From positions 1 to 64,000 of the forward strand of contig QFPN01000001.1 of the NCBI GenBank assembly GCA_003241695.1: a stretch of 64,000 nucleotides of DNA, read 5' to 3'. Shown here in pieces: positions 41,957-50,566 of the stretch; the first letter of the stretch is position 1; every line of letters begins with the position of its first letter. The position numbers and the translations under genes are program-made. Under the pieces are notes generated by a model, which did no database searches, had not been told where the DNA came from, and saw only the letters and a program-made list of their open reading frames with translations. Source of the stretch: Ancylobacter novellus (GTDB lineage: Bacteria > Pseudomonadota > Alphaproteobacteria > Rhizobiales > Methylopilaceae).

Positions 41957-42589
41957 TCAGCCGCCGAAATCCCTGAGCCGGAACGCCTTCCCGAACTCTT
42001 CCGCGAGCGTCCGCGGCGTCAGCGGAACGACCGGCGGCAGGCGGCCCAGCACCTTCGCGCCCGAGAAGGTCGCGATGGCGCGGATCGAGTCCGCGTTCTC
42101 CTCGCCGACGAACGCCACGCCGATGACGGGCACGTCGCGCGCCTTGAGCGCGGAGAGCGACAGCAGCGTGTGGTTGATGGTGCCGAGCGCGGTCCGCGCC
42201 ACGACCACGACCGGCAGCCGCCAGCGGGCGAAGACGTCGATCGTCAGCGTCTCCCGCGTCAGCGGCACGAACAGCCCTCCCGCGCCCTCGATCACCAACG
42301 GCCCCGCGACCTCGGGCGGCGTCAGCGCCTGCGGGTCGATCGCGACGCCGTCGATCTCGGCGGCGAGATGCGGCGAGGCCGGCGTCCGCAGCCGCCACGC
42401 CTCCGGCAGCGCCCGCTCCGGCGGCAGCCGCGCGAGCCGGGCGACCGTCTGGCTGTCGGTCTCGCCCTCGAGCCCGGCCTGGACCGGCTTCCAGTAGCTC
42501 GCGCCGAGCGCGTTCACGAGGCCCGCGGCGAAGATCGTCTTGCCGACGTCGGTGTCGGTGCCGGTGACGACCAGACGGATTGCGCTCAT
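41957..42589 (-). CDS. bioD: Dethiobiotin synthetase BioD
   Basis: A 210-residue enzyme forming the ureido ring of dethiobiotin from DAPA, CO2 and ATP. The P-loop is VVTGTDTDVGKTIFAAGLV (residues 6-24), WKPVQAGLE is the substrate segment, and VIEGAGGLFVPLTRE the Mg/ATP segment, all as in BioD. I start at ATG 42589; the open frame upstream is translation of the family B repeat. In many relatives bioF and bioD abut; here a 190-bp gap containing that repeat lies between them. Confidence 0.93.
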   Translation of the reverse strand: MSAIRLVVTGTDTDVGKTIFAAGLVNALGASYWKPVQAGLEGETDSQTVARLARLPPERALPEAWRLRTPASPHLAAEIDGVAIDPQALTPPEVAGPLVIEGAGGLFVPLTRETLTIDVFARWRLPVVVVARTALGTINHTLLSLSALKARDVPVIGVAFVGEENADSIRAIATFSGAKVLGRLPPVVPLTPRTLAEEFGKAFRLRDFGG

Positions 42590-42618
42590 GAACGGCCTGC
42601 GGAAACGAGACGATCTTC

Positions 42619-42757
42619 GCCCCTCCCCATTGCGGGGAGGGGTCGGGGGTGGGGGTGGTTCAGAATGAGGCGACACGGGCGAAGCGGCTCTGCGCCGGAC
42701 TGCAGAACCACCCCCACCCTCACCCTCCCCACAAGGGGGAGGGAGCGGAGAGGTCGC
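42619..42757. repeat. GC-rich inverted-end repeat, family B (copy 4)
   Basis: Ends CCCCTCCCCATTGCGGGGAG and CCCCACAAGGGGGAGGGAGC, with one base change in the left palindrome. The outer right flank GAGCGGAGAGGTCGCGC is shared with copy 2. It separates bioF from bioD. Confidence 0.85.
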
Positions 42758-42779
42758 GCAAAACCTTGAACGGCGCCGC

Positions 42780-43922
42780 TCACGCAGCGGCCTCGCGGAG
42801 TTCTTCGCCGATCGCGTCGAACAGGGCCGCGACCGCCGCCTCGTCGACGTTCAACGTCAGCGAGACCCGCAGACGCGCGGTGCCCTCGGGCACGGTCGGG
42901 GGCCGGATGGCCCGGCAGTCGAAGTTTTGCGCCCGAAGCCGCCGCGCCGCCGCCACCGCGCGGGCGTTGCGGCCGAGAACGACCGGCTGGATCTGCGAGC
43001 CCGACGCGGGAAGGCCGAGGCTCGCGAGCTTCGCCTCGGCGACCGCGACGCGGGCCGCGAGCGCCGCGCGCCTGCCGGGCTCGTCCTCGACGATCCGGAG
43101 CGCTTCGCGCACGGCGCTCGCCGCGAGCGGCGACGGCGCGGTGGCGTAGATGAAGGGGCGGGCCCGGTTCACGAGGAAATCCACGATCGCCGCCGACGCC
43201 GTCACCAGCGCGCCAGAGCAGCCCAGCGCCTTGCCGCAGGTGTGGGTCGAGACCAGCGCTTCTCGGCCCTCGAGCCCCTCTCCGAGCCCCCTGCCCCGCG
43301 GTCCGTAGACGCCCGTCGCGTGCGCCTCGTCGAGCAGCAGGAAGCCGCCATGAGCCTCGGCGAGCGCCAAAAGCTCGGCGACGGGGGCGCGGTCTCCGTC
43401 CATCGAGAACAGGCTTTCGGTCGCGACGAAGGGCGCGCCGGTCCCGCCGCGCGCCCGCCAGGCGCGGATCGCGTCCTCGGCCGCGCCGGCGTCGTTGTGC
43501 GCGAAGGCGACGGCTTCCGCACGGCAGCCCTTCAGGCCGTCATGCACCGAGGCGTGGATCAACTCGTCGAAGACCACCAGGTCGCCGCGCTGCGGAAGCG
43601 TCTGGACCAGCGCGACGTTGGCCGAGAAGCCGGCGCCGAAATAGAGCGCCTTCTCGGCGCCGAAGAAGGCGGCGGCCTCGGCTTCCAGCGCCTCATGCTC
43701 GGGGTGGTTGCCGCGGAGCAGCCGCGAGCCCGCCGCGCCCGCGGGAACGCCGCGATCGAGCGCCTCCCGGATCGCGGCGGCGAGACGCGGAGAAGCCGCA
43801 AGGCCGAGATAGTCGTTCGAGGCGAAGTCGATCCCCTCGCGCGGCGCGAGCCGCCGAAGGCGGTCCTTGCGCGCGAGCCCGTCCAGGACGGCGGCGAAAC
43901 GGGAGAGGCGGTGCGACGTCAT
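42780..43922 (-). CDS. bioF: 8-amino-7-oxononanoate synthase BioF
   Basis: A 380-residue PLP-dependent alpha-oxoamine synthase that joins pimeloyl-ACP (or -CoA) with alanine in biotin synthesis. FASNDYLGLAASPRL and GSRLLRGNHPEHEALE are the N-terminal signature. LLLDEAHATGVYGPRGRG carries the PLP-stacking and Asp residues, and the Schiff-base Lys is K231 in STHTCGKALGCSGA. Full length. First gene of the bioF-bioD unit on this strand; bioB lies 2 kb away in the same orientation, and bioA is not in the window. Confidence 0.93.
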   Translation of the reverse strand: MTSHRLSRFAAVLDGLARKDRLRRLAPREGIDFASNDYLGLAASPRLAAAIREALDRGVPAGAAGSRLLRGNHPEHEALEAEAAAFFGAEKALYFGAGFSANVALVQTLPQRGDLVVFDELIHASVHDGLKGCRAEAVAFAHNDAGAAEDAIRAWRARGGTGAPFVATESLFSMDGDRAPVAELLALAEAHGGFLLLDEAHATGVYGPRGRGLGEGLEGREALVSTHTCGKALGCSGALVTASAAIVDFLVNRARPFIYATAPSPLAASAVREALRIVEDEPGRRAALAARVAVAEAKLASLGLPASGSQIQPVVLGRNARAVAAARRLRAQNFDCRAIRPPTVPEGTARLRVSLTLNVDEAAVAALFDAIGEELREAAA

Positions 43923-44011
43923 GATGGCGGGCGGAACCTAAGCCAACTCGCCGGCCAGGAGAAGATCTCCGCCGCTGACGCCGGTTCCCTCGACCGACCG
44001 TAGCCTCGCCG

Positions 44012-45187
44012 TCAGGGGATCACGCGGAAGACGGTCCCCCTGTCGCTCGTTCCGCCAAAATGCGTCGTGCCGTAGAGACGCCCCTTCGCGTCCGCCGCAA
44101 GGCCGGCGGCGGGCTCGCGGCCGTCCGGATTCGCCGTGAAGCGGTGCAGGACGGAATAACGGCCCTTCTGGGTGAGCTTGAACGCCACTCCGCAATCGCA
44201 GGAGCCGCCGCCCTGGGAGGTCGTTCCATAAAGCGCGCCGTCGGAACCCTGGAACGGCCGCGCGATGGGAAACCGCCCGTTCGACGATTCGAACGCGTGA
44301 ACGACGCTGTACCTGCCCTTCGCGTTGATCTTGAAAACGACTCCGCCGCCCGACGATCCGCCGAATTTCGTCGTGCCGTAGAGGGATCCGTCCTGAGCGA
44401 GCGTCACGCCGTCGCTCGGCCCATCCCCGTCGCCGGGACCGCCGGCGAAGTGATGCAGCACCGTGTATTTGCCTTTGGGCGAAATCTTGTAGACGACGCC
44501 GTCGCCGAAATCGCCGCCCCGGGACGTCGTTCCGTAGAGCGCGCCCGCGGCGTCCATGACGACGCCGGAACTGTCCGGATGATCGCCGGTCGCGGCGGTG
44601 AAAGTGTGCAGCACGGTCTCGGTCCCGTCCGGCGCGATCTTGAACACGACGGCGGCGGTGATGCCGGAAAGGCCTTCGGCGGAGCCGTAGAGCGCGCCGC
44701 TCCCGTCGAGCAGCAGCGCGCTGTGCGGATATCCGCCGTCCGCGCCGCCTTTGAACCGGTAGACGACGCTGAAGTCGCCCTTCGGACCGCGCTTGTAGAC
44801 GAGGCCGCAGCCGCAGCCCCCGTCCGCGGTTCCGCTGAAGCGCGTCGTCCCGTAGATCGCGCCTTTGCCGTTGATCGCGACTTCGCCCTGGGGAGACGAT
44901 CCGTCCGCGCCGGCGAATTCATGCAGGATCTTGAACCTGCCGCTCTGCTGGATCCGGAAGAGGAAGCCGTTGCCGAGGCTTCCGTCGGAAGCCCCCTGGC
45001 TGGTCACGCCCACGAAGCTCCCGTCGGCGTCGGGCGTCAGGCCCGCGTCGAGGACCGAGCCGTCGATGTTGTTGAAGCTGTGAAGGATGCGCGTCGAGGC
45101 GGCCTCGGCGCCGACGGGAAGAGAGAAAAGAAGCGCGATCGCCACGCCCAAGAACCTGGCTCGCGCCGTCGTTCCGCCTCGAACCAT
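44012..45187 (-). CDS. Secreted GloVer-repeat (choice-of-anchor tandem repeat) protein
   Basis: A 391-residue exported protein: signal peptide at 1-29 (FLGVAIALLFSLPVGAEAA), then about seven repeats of 45-50 residues. Each repeat carries the pattern DGxLYGTT..GG...GVVFK....G.YSVLHxF, for example GALYGTTSRGGDFGDGVVYK and GSLYGTTKFGGSSGGGVVFK. This is the Gloeobacter/Verrucomicrobia-type (GloVer) repeat, likely folding as a beta-propeller. No membrane anchor is seen at the C terminus. Function unknown; the location would be periplasmic or extracellular. It is probably transcribed alone from the promoter at 45226-45254. Confidence 0.85.
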   Translation of the reverse strand: MVRGGTTARARFLGVAIALLFSLPVGAEAASTRILHSFNNIDGSVLDAGLTPDADGSFVGVTSQGASDGSLGNGFLFRIQQSGRFKILHEFAGADGSSPQGEVAINGKGAIYGTTRFSGTADGGCGCGLVYKRGPKGDFSVVYRFKGGADGGYPHSALLLDGSGALYGSAEGLSGITAAVVFKIAPDGTETVLHTFTAATGDHPDSSGVVMDAAGALYGTTSRGGDFGDGVVYKISPKGKYTVLHHFAGGPGDGDGPSDGVTLAQDGSLYGTTKFGGSSGGGVVFKINAKGRYSVVHAFESSNGRFPIARPFQGSDGALYGTTSQGGGSCDCGVAFKLTQKGRYSVLHRFTANPDGREPAAGLAADAKGRLYGTTHFGGTSDRGTVFRVIP

Positions 45188-45225
45188 CGCCCCGCCCCAT
45201 CGACCCGAAGAATTCGATGGAGACT

Positions 45226-45254
45226 ATCTTACAGAGACTTCGGTCATGAAGCAA
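45226..45254 (-). promoter_or_regulatory. Sigma-70-like promoter of the GloVer-repeat gene
   Basis: On the minus strand TTGCTT (45249-45254), a 17-bp spacer and TAAGAT (45226-45231) stand 39 bp before the start codon at 45187, in a locally AT-richer patch. A purine-rich GGGGCGGGGCG precedes the ATG. Confidence 0.5.
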
Positions 45255-45331
45255 TCAGAGGGCAGGAACCTTGAATTTATCTTCCGATGAAAAGCATCGG
45301 CGGCGTCAACGGCGCGCCCGAAGATCGCCGC

Positions 45332-46327
45332 TCACTCTCCGTCGAGCGTCTCCGGCTCGATGCCGAGCCTGCGGAACAGGGCGCCGTCGTGATCCTCGCC
45401 CGGATTGTCGGCGGTCAGCAGCGTCTCGCCGACGAAGATCGAGTTCGCGCCGGCGAGGAAGCACATCGCCTGCATCTCGTCCGACATCTCGGTGCGCCCG
45501 GCGGAGAGCCGCACATGGCTTTCCGGCATCATGATCCGCGCGAGCGCGATGGTGCGGACGAAGTCGAGCGGATCGATCGGCGCCGCGTTCTCGAGCTTGG
45601 TGCCGGGGATCGGGATCAGCATGTTGATCGGCACGCTTTCGGGCGCCTCTTCGAGATTGGCGAGCGTCACCAGCATGTCGATGCGGTCTTCCGCGGTCTC
45701 GCCCATGCCGAGGATGCCGCCGGCGCAGACCTTCATGCCGGCCGAGCGCACGTTGTCGAGCGTTTCCAGCCGGTCGGCGAAGGTGCGGGTCGTGATAACT
45801 TCAGAGTAGTAGCGCTCCGAAGTGTCGAGGTTGTGGTTGTAGTAGTCTAGGCCCGCGTCCTTGAGCTGGAGCGCCTGTTCGGGGCTCAGCATGCCGAGCG
45901 TCATGCAGGTCTCCATGCCGAGGCCCTTCACGCCCTCGACCATGGCCAGCACCATGTCCATGTCGCGGTCCTTAGGGCTGCGCCAGGCCGCGCCCATGCA
46001 GTAGCGCGTCGCTCCGCCGTCCTTGGCCTTGCGCGCCTCCTCGATGACGCGTTCGACCTCCATGAGCTTGGAGGCCTTGAGCTTCTCGCCGGGCATGCGG
46101 GCCGACTGGCTGCAATAGCCGCAGTCCTCCGCGCAGCCGCCGGTCTTGATCGAGAGCAGGCGGGACATCTGCACGCGGTTCGGATCGAAGTTCCGGCGGT
46201 GAACCGTCTGCGCCTCGAACATCAGGTCGGCGAACGGCAGGTCGTAGAGCCGTTTCGCGGCCGCGCGCGTCCAGTGCGTGCGCTTGGCCGCGCGCTCCAC
46301 CGTCGATGCCAGTTCCGCAAACGCCAT
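45332..46327 (-). CDS. bioB: Biotin synthase BioB
   Basis: A 331-residue radical SAM enzyme that inserts sulfur into dethiobiotin. The [4Fe-4S] cysteines are C65, C69 and C72 in KTGGCAEDCGYCSQSA. GAAWRSPKDRDMDMVL, YNHNLDTSERYYSEVI and VRLSAGRTEMSDEMQ (with the Arg that binds the [2Fe-2S] auxiliary cluster) are all present. Full length compared with the family. It is separated from bioF/bioD by the GloVer-repeat gene, and I see no BioR-type palindrome (TTATnnATAA) upstream. Confidence 0.96.
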   Translation of the reverse strand: MAFAELASTVERAAKRTHWTRAAAKRLYDLPFADLMFEAQTVHRRNFDPNRVQMSRLLSIKTGGCAEDCGYCSQSARMPGEKLKASKLMEVERVIEEARKAKDGGATRYCMGAAWRSPKDRDMDMVLAMVEGVKGLGMETCMTLGMLSPEQALQLKDAGLDYYNHNLDTSERYYSEVITTRTFADRLETLDNVRSAGMKVCAGGILGMGETAEDRIDMLVTLANLEEAPESVPINMLIPIPGTKLENAAPIDPLDFVRTIALARIMMPESHVRLSAGRTEMSDEMQAMCFLAGANSIFVGETLLTADNPGEDHDGALFRRLGIEPETLDGE

Positions 46328-46434
46328 GGGTCGGTTCCGAAATGCTTCCGCCGGCTGATGGCCGACGACAGGATCGCATACATGGAAAGCCGGCCGCGCG
46401 AAACGCTACGTTCGCCGCGGCGCAGCATCGGGCG

Positions 46435-46926
46435 TCAGGAGCGCTGCGGCTTAAGCCGCACGATGCGGTCGCGGAACCAGTCGCGCATCAGTTCGGTCTC
46501 GTAAGGAAACGTCCCGAGCGACGAGCGCGCCGCAGGGCTCCAGAGATAGTTCATGTCGGTGACGGTCTCTTCGCCCGCCGCAAGCGTCCGGCCCCGCTCG
46601 GTCAGGCGGTAGCTGAGCTTCACCACGGGCGGCGTGGTGTCGCGCAGGATCCGGACCGTGTCGGCGCCGGGCCGCCACGGCTCGAACTGGCCGGCGGGGC
46701 GCACCTCGAGAAGCCGGACCTCGAGGCTGCGGTCTTTCGGCAGATCGCGCTCGCCGAGCGTCGTCAGTGTGCGCGCGAGATGACGGAACAGCGCGTCGCG
46801 CTCGGTGGGTGACCGCCAGACCAGCGTCGAGGCGTCGCCCATTGGACGGGCTTCGACGGACACTTCCGCGGCGGCGGGCGTCGCCGCCGTGAGCGCGAGA
46901 CAGAAGGCGAGAGCGGACGTCTTCAT
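46435..46926 (-). CDS. DUF3016 family exported protein
   Basis: A 163-residue protein with a signal peptide (TSALAFCLALTAATPAAAE). The mature part contains FRHLARTLTTLGERDLPKDRSLEVRLLEVRPAGQFEPW and ends TFPYETELMRDWFRDRIVRL; I place it in DUF3016, a family of small periplasmic proteins with no known activity. ATG 46926 overlaps the stop of the upstream MOSC gene by 4 bp, so the two are coupled. Longer open frames through this region run out of frame with the MOSC gene and are not credible. Confidence 0.75.
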   Translation of the reverse strand: MKTSALAFCLALTAATPAAAEVSVEARPMGDASTLVWRSPTERDALFRHLARTLTTLGERDLPKDRSLEVRLLEVRPAGQFEPWRPGADTVRILRDTTPPVVKLSYRLTERGRTLAAGEETVTDMNYLWSPAARSSLGTFPYETELMRDWFRDRIVRLKPQRS

Positions 46927-47666
46927 GAGCCGACCTTTGCGGGCGCGACGCCGCCGGGCGCGCCTTCGAGGCGCGGGGCCCAGTCCTCGACGGCGCGCGA
47001 CGAGAGGCGGCGTTCGGCGAGCCTGCGCCAGTTCTCCGAGAGATGGGCGAGCGCCGCCATGCCCGCAAGCTCGTCCCGATCGAGCGTCGCGACGTAAAGC
47101 GCGCGGTGGAGCCGCGCGAGCGTCCAGCCGGGGGAGCGCCGGTCGAGAAGCGAGAGGCTGTCGTCCGGCTTGACGAGCCCTTCCTCGATCACCCGGTAGT
47201 ACCTGCCGCTCCGCCCGCTTTTCTGGACGCGAAGCGCCATGTCGGGGACGCCGAACCGTATGTTGAGCTTGAAGCAGGGCTGGCGGCCCTGGCTGACCTC
47301 GATCGTCGCGGAGCCGAGCCGGAAGACGTCGCCGACCGCGATCGTCTCCTCGACGAGACCGAGCGTCGACAGGTTCTCGCCGAAGCCCGCGGGTTCGCCG
47401 AGCGCGTCGCGCGCCCCGATCTCGGCCCGCCATACGGCGTAATGTTCGAACGCATAGTGATGCAGCGCCTTGTCCGGACCGCCGTGATGACGCCGGTCGC
47501 CCTGGACGTCGCCCGAAAGCCCCTCGCGCCCGAGCCGGACCGGCCCGGGCGCCGGCCGCTTGTCGATCGCGCTCGGCTGACCCTGCGGGCCGAACGGGCG
47601 CGCGTCTCCGACGCAGAGCGCCCGGAGCGGCACGGCTTCGGTCTCGAAGGTCTCGGTTCCGGCCAT
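46923..47666 (-). CDS. MOSC domain protein, YiiM-like
   Basis: A 247-residue protein like YiiM, a molybdenum-cofactor enzyme that reduces N-hydroxylated base analogues. Landmarks are GQPSAIDKRPAPGPVRL and GREGLSGDVQGDRRHHGGPDKALHHYAFEHY (shown as GLSGDVQGD and HHGGPDKALHHY), the family's N-terminal signature. GFGENLSTLGLVEE and the Moco-ligand cysteine in SQGRQPCFKLNIR follow. I choose ATG 47666 by alignment of the start; an alternative ATG 47693 lies just before the tRNA gene. A C-terminal helical region of about 60 residues follows the MOSC core. Second Moco-type protein in a window that also holds modABC. Confidence 0.86.
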   Translation of the reverse strand: MAGTETFETEAVPLRALCVGDARPFGPQGQPSAIDKRPAPGPVRLGREGLSGDVQGDRRHHGGPDKALHHYAFEHYAVWRAEIGARDALGEPAGFGENLSTLGLVEETIAVGDVFRLGSATIEVSQGRQPCFKLNIRFGVPDMALRVQKSGRSGRYYRVIEEGLVKPDDSLSLLDRRSPGWTLARLHRALYVATLDRDELAGMAALAHLSENWRRLAERRLSSRAVEDWAPRLEGAPGGVAPAKVGS

Positions 47667-47705
47667 TTCGTCGCCGAAGAGGTTGTGAAGCATCGCCGCG
47701 GGCGA

Positions 47706-47790
47706 TGGTGCGGGTGGTCGGGCTCGAACCGACACTCCTCTCGGAACCGGATTTTGAGTCCGGCGCGTCTACCAATTCCACCACACCCGC
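47706..47790 (-). tRNA. tRNA-Leu (anticodon CAA)
   Basis: An 85-nt tRNA with encoded CCA. The acceptor pairs GCGGGTG with CACCCGC, followed by discriminator A and CCA. The anticodon stem CCGGA/TCCGG closes the loop CTCAAAA, giving anticodon CAA for UUG codons. A long variable arm (class II) and the T arm GGTTCGAGCCC identify tRNA-Leu. I see no integrated element or att-like duplication next to it. Confidence 0.95.
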
Positions 47791-47978
47791 AAATCGCGCG
47801 CCCTGAAATCGCACGGCGGGAGGCGCCGCGTCCAGTGGCTTCGGACCGGAAAAGACGGACGGTCCCGACGCTGGAAGCGTTCGAAACGCTTGCATTTCGG
47901 CGCGGAAGGCGCTTCGTCTCCGCCTGCCCAGCGTATGGCGCGCCCGCAAGCGCGCCGGCCCGCCCGAAAGACCGTTCC

Positions 47979-48560
47979 ATGCTTCGACGCCTCTACGACT
48001 GGACGCTCTCGCTCGCCGCGGGTCCAAGAGCCGACGTCGCCCTCTTCGGCGTGTCGTTCGCCGAGGCCTCGTTCTTTCCGCTGCCGCCCGACATCCTGCT
48101 GGTGCCGATGACGATCGCGCAGCCGCAGCGGGCCTACCGGCTCGCGATCCTGTGCGGGATCGCCTCCACGCTCGGCGGCATGCTGGGCTACGCCATCGGA
48201 GCGCTGCTCTACGACACGCTCGGCCTCTGGATCATCCAGCTCTACGGCTACGGCGACAAGATGGACGCCTTCCGCCACGCCTACGCCGAGTGGGGGCTCT
48301 GGATCATCCTGCTCAAGGGCCTGACGCCGATCCCCTACAAGCTCGTCAGCATCACGTCGGGGTTCGCGGGCTACGACGTCTTCCTGTTCTTCGGCCTGTC
48401 GCTGGTCTCTCGCACGCTGCGCTTCCTCGCGGTCGCGTGGCTGCTGCGGCGCTACGGCGAGCCGGTGCGGGAGTTCATCGAGAAGCGCCTGGAGCTGTCG
48501 GCGATCCTGCTGCTCGTCGTCGTCGTGGGCGGGTTCGTGCTGGTGAAATACGTGATCTGA
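47979..48560 (+). CDS. YqaA/DedA (VTT-domain) membrane protein
   Basis: A 193-residue inner-membrane protein of the VTT/DedA superfamily, YqaA branch. FGVSFAEASFFPLPPDILLVPM, GGMLGYAIGALLYDTLG and IILLKGLTPIPYKLVSITSGFAGYD are the re-entrant and helix-break motifs, with the conserved K-x-L-T-P-I-P region. DedA-family members help flip undecaprenyl phosphate or phospholipids, or support membrane homeostasis; the YqaA branch is uncharacterised. ATG 47979 is chosen over the long upstream open frame, which reads antisense through the tRNA and MOSC gene. dsbB follows 77 bp later. Confidence 0.85.
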   Translation: MLRRLYDWTLSLAAGPRADVALFGVSFAEASFFPLPPDILLVPMTIAQPQRAYRLAILCGIASTLGGMLGYAIGALLYDTLGLWIIQLYGYGDKMDAFRHAYAEWGLWIILLKGLTPIPYKLVSITSGFAGYDVFLFFGLSLVSRTLRFLAVAWLLRRYGEPVREFIEKRLELSAILLLVVVVGGFVLVKYVI

Positions 48561-48637
48561 GCCGAGCGAAGCCGGCCCGCATCACATCGCCGCGCGGGCC
48601 GCGACAAGGCCGCCCTTCACCGCCATAACGAGACGCG

Positions 48638-49144
48638 ATGACCGCCCGACTGAGCCCCGCCTCCGCAGCCCTCGCCGTCGCGCTTCTGTCCGCGCTGACG
48701 GTCGGAGCCGCGTTGGTGATGCAGCACGGCTTCGGCTACGTGCCCTGCATGCTGTGCCTGTGGGGGCGCTGGCCGCATTATCTCGGCGCGCCGCTCGCGC
48801 TGCTCGCCGCTTTCCTCGCCTGGCGCGGAAACGGCGGCGCGGCCAAAATCTGCCTCGTGCTGGCCGGTCTGCTGTTTCTCGGCGGCGCGGGCCTCGGCGC
48901 CTATCACGCCGGCGTCGAGTGGGGCTTCTGGCCGGGTCCTGCGAGCTGCGCCGGCGCGAACGCGGCCCCGACCTCGGCGGGCGGCCTGCTCGACCAGATG
49001 CGCACGACCCGGATCGTCCCGTGCGACGCCGCCGCCTTCCGCGTGCTCGGCATCTCGCTCGCGGGCTACAACGCGCTGATCTCGGCCGCGCTGGCGGCGC
49101 TGGCGGCAGCCGGACTGCGAAGCTCCGGGCGGCCCGGACGGTAA
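48638..49144 (+). CDS. Disulfide bond formation protein DsbB
   Basis: A 168-residue, four-helix inner-membrane quinone reductase that reoxidises DsbA. The first redox pair is C37/C40 in YVPCMLCLWGRWPHY, near the end of the first helix as in DsbB. The second periplasmic pair is C104 (GPASCAG) and C129 (RIVPCDAAAF). Length and topology agree with the DsbB/DsbI family. No dsbA is adjacent. It follows the YqaA-type gene in the same direction. Confidence 0.9.
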   Translation: MTARLSPASAALAVALLSALTVGAALVMQHGFGYVPCMLCLWGRWPHYLGAPLALLAAFLAWRGNGGAAKICLVLAGLLFLGGAGLGAYHAGVEWGFWPGPASCAGANAAPTSAGGLLDQMRTTRIVPCDAAAFRVLGISLAGYNALISAALAALAAAGLRSSGRPGR

Positions 49145-49330
49145 GGTCGTTCGTCCCGGCGGCGTCCCTGTGCTCTCGATAACGTCGACTGCTCGCGCTT
49201 TCGACATTCGCGACGGACATCGGACGGGCCTGTCTCGTCGAAGGTGGCCACTACGCCGTCAGATGCCGTTGCATCCGCACCATCGGTTGTGTTTTGGTCG
49301 GCAAAGCAATGTTCAGCCTTAGAGAGAGCA

Positions 49331-50566
49331 ATGCGGATTTCAGCGTTTACAGCGGTCGTAATCTTACTTGCCTCCGCCTCGGCGGTGTCCGCGATCGAAC
49401 TGAAAGGCGAAAGTTTCGTCATTTTGCGTGACCTGACCGGAGTGAATCCGGGTTATCAGCTCCGTCCAAGCAACGCACGGACAATTATTTACGAAACTGA
49501 ATCCGGAGATATTCCAGTATATTTTAAAAAATACGAGGCTTCAAACACCAGACCTGGATATGTTTCAAATCTTTATTTAAAAATATTGAACAAACACGGA
49601 TCAAAAAAATTGGAAACAATTTTAATAAAACGGAAACCCCCAAAAGATACGGAATTAATACCGTCTGGATTGATCGACTTACCGGACGGCAGCATATTGG
49701 TTTCTTATTATGACAGGGCGGCAGGAGTGTTTACCCAAAAGGTTCAGAATGGAAGTCTTTCAGGCCCATGGAAAAAAATTACATCGGTGAAGCCTCGCCC
49801 TATCCAAGACAATATTCAAGTACAACGCAATATTCGAGGATATTTATTAAAAACACAATACAAAAACATGTTTATATGGCATAAATATTATGGAAGCGCA
49901 ACAAGTAAGCACGCAATGGGAATTAATATTGTAGATGCGGCCGGCGACGTTCAGAAACCGGAAATCTTCCGTTCAAAAGACGGCAATCATCCCATCGGAG
50001 TCATGCCGCAAGGAGACGACCTCCAAATCGTAACCAAGCGATGGGCGCCCAAGAGCAGAACCACCAACTATTCGGCCCAGACCTTCGACGAAAACATCAA
50101 ACCAGTCGATGCAAGAAGCCGGTTTTTCACGCTGTGTCGATGGTGCGAGGACCCAAACGTATCTACACTGGAGGGTGGGAATCAACTCATACTCACGAAT
50201 GAATTTGAAGATCCGTCCCCAGATACCTTTACATTTGTTGAAATACGAAATCAGCTCGGCGATATCGTAACGCCACGAACGAAATTGTATTCCGGCGCGG
50301 GATATACCTTGGCTACGACCCCTCTTCCCGGCGGAGATTTTATTTCCATCCGTATCCATGATGATTGGAGCACATCAACAAGGAGCCATGAGCTCATAAG
50401 GTTTAATCAATCTCTTCAACAAGTCGGCGGGAGCGTGACACTGCCGACCAATGACATATATCAGATTCTTGCGCTACGAAATGGGAGCGCTCTTGTTGCC
50501 TACCCTTCACGCCCCGATCCTAATACAAAAAAATCAAAGTTGATTGGGCAGTTTATTCGACCATAG
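49331..50566 (+). CDS. AT-rich exported protein of unknown function (annotated frame)
   Basis: The conventional frame encodes 411 residues: a signal peptide (ISAFTAVVILLASASAVSA) and then a beta-rich mature protein with no family I recognise. Recurrent strand-turn patterns (PSGLIDLPDGSILVSYYDR, TTPLPGGDFISIRIHD, ALRNGSALVAYPS) suggest a propeller- or sandwich-like fold. An AGAGAG ribosome site precedes ATG 49331. From about 49470 the DNA is much richer in A and T than the neighbouring genes and uses AT-ending codons, so recent transfer is likely. The last ten codons of this frame follow an A7 run; a longer -1-frame continuation is described separately. Confidence 0.75.
   Translation: MRISAFTAVVILLASASAVSAIELKGESFVILRDLTGVNPGYQLRPSNARTIIYETESGDIPVYFKKYEASNTRPGYVSNLYLKILNKHGSKKLETILIKRKPPKDTELIPSGLIDLPDGSILVSYYDRAAGVFTQKVQNGSLSGPWKKITSVKPRPIQDNIQVQRNIRGYLLKTQYKNMFIWHKYYGSATSKHAMGINIVDAAGDVQKPEIFRSKDGNHPIGVMPQGDDLQIVTKRWAPKSRTTNYSAQTFDENIKPVDARSRFFTLCRWCEDPNVSTLEGGNQLILTNEFEDPSPDTFTFVEIRNQLGDIVTPRTKLYSGAGYTLATTPLPGGDFISIRIHDDWSTSTRSHELIRFNQSLQQVGGSVTLPTNDIYQILALRNGSALVAYPSRPDPNTKKSKLIGQFIRP

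Noticed and set aside
42590..42676. N-terminal extension of BioD
   Set aside because: It is translation of a family B repeat (proline-rich). The P-loop start at ATG 42589 is normal for BioD.
47706..47790. tRNA-Leu as an integration site for a mobile element
   Set aside because: Both sides carry ordinary core-like genes. No integrase and no duplicated tRNA 3' end are visible.
46435..48027. 530-codon open frame joining the DUF3016 gene to upstream sequence
   Set aside because: It runs out of frame through the MOSC gene and antisense features. The DUF3016 protein starts with a signal peptide at 46926, overlapping the MOSC stop.
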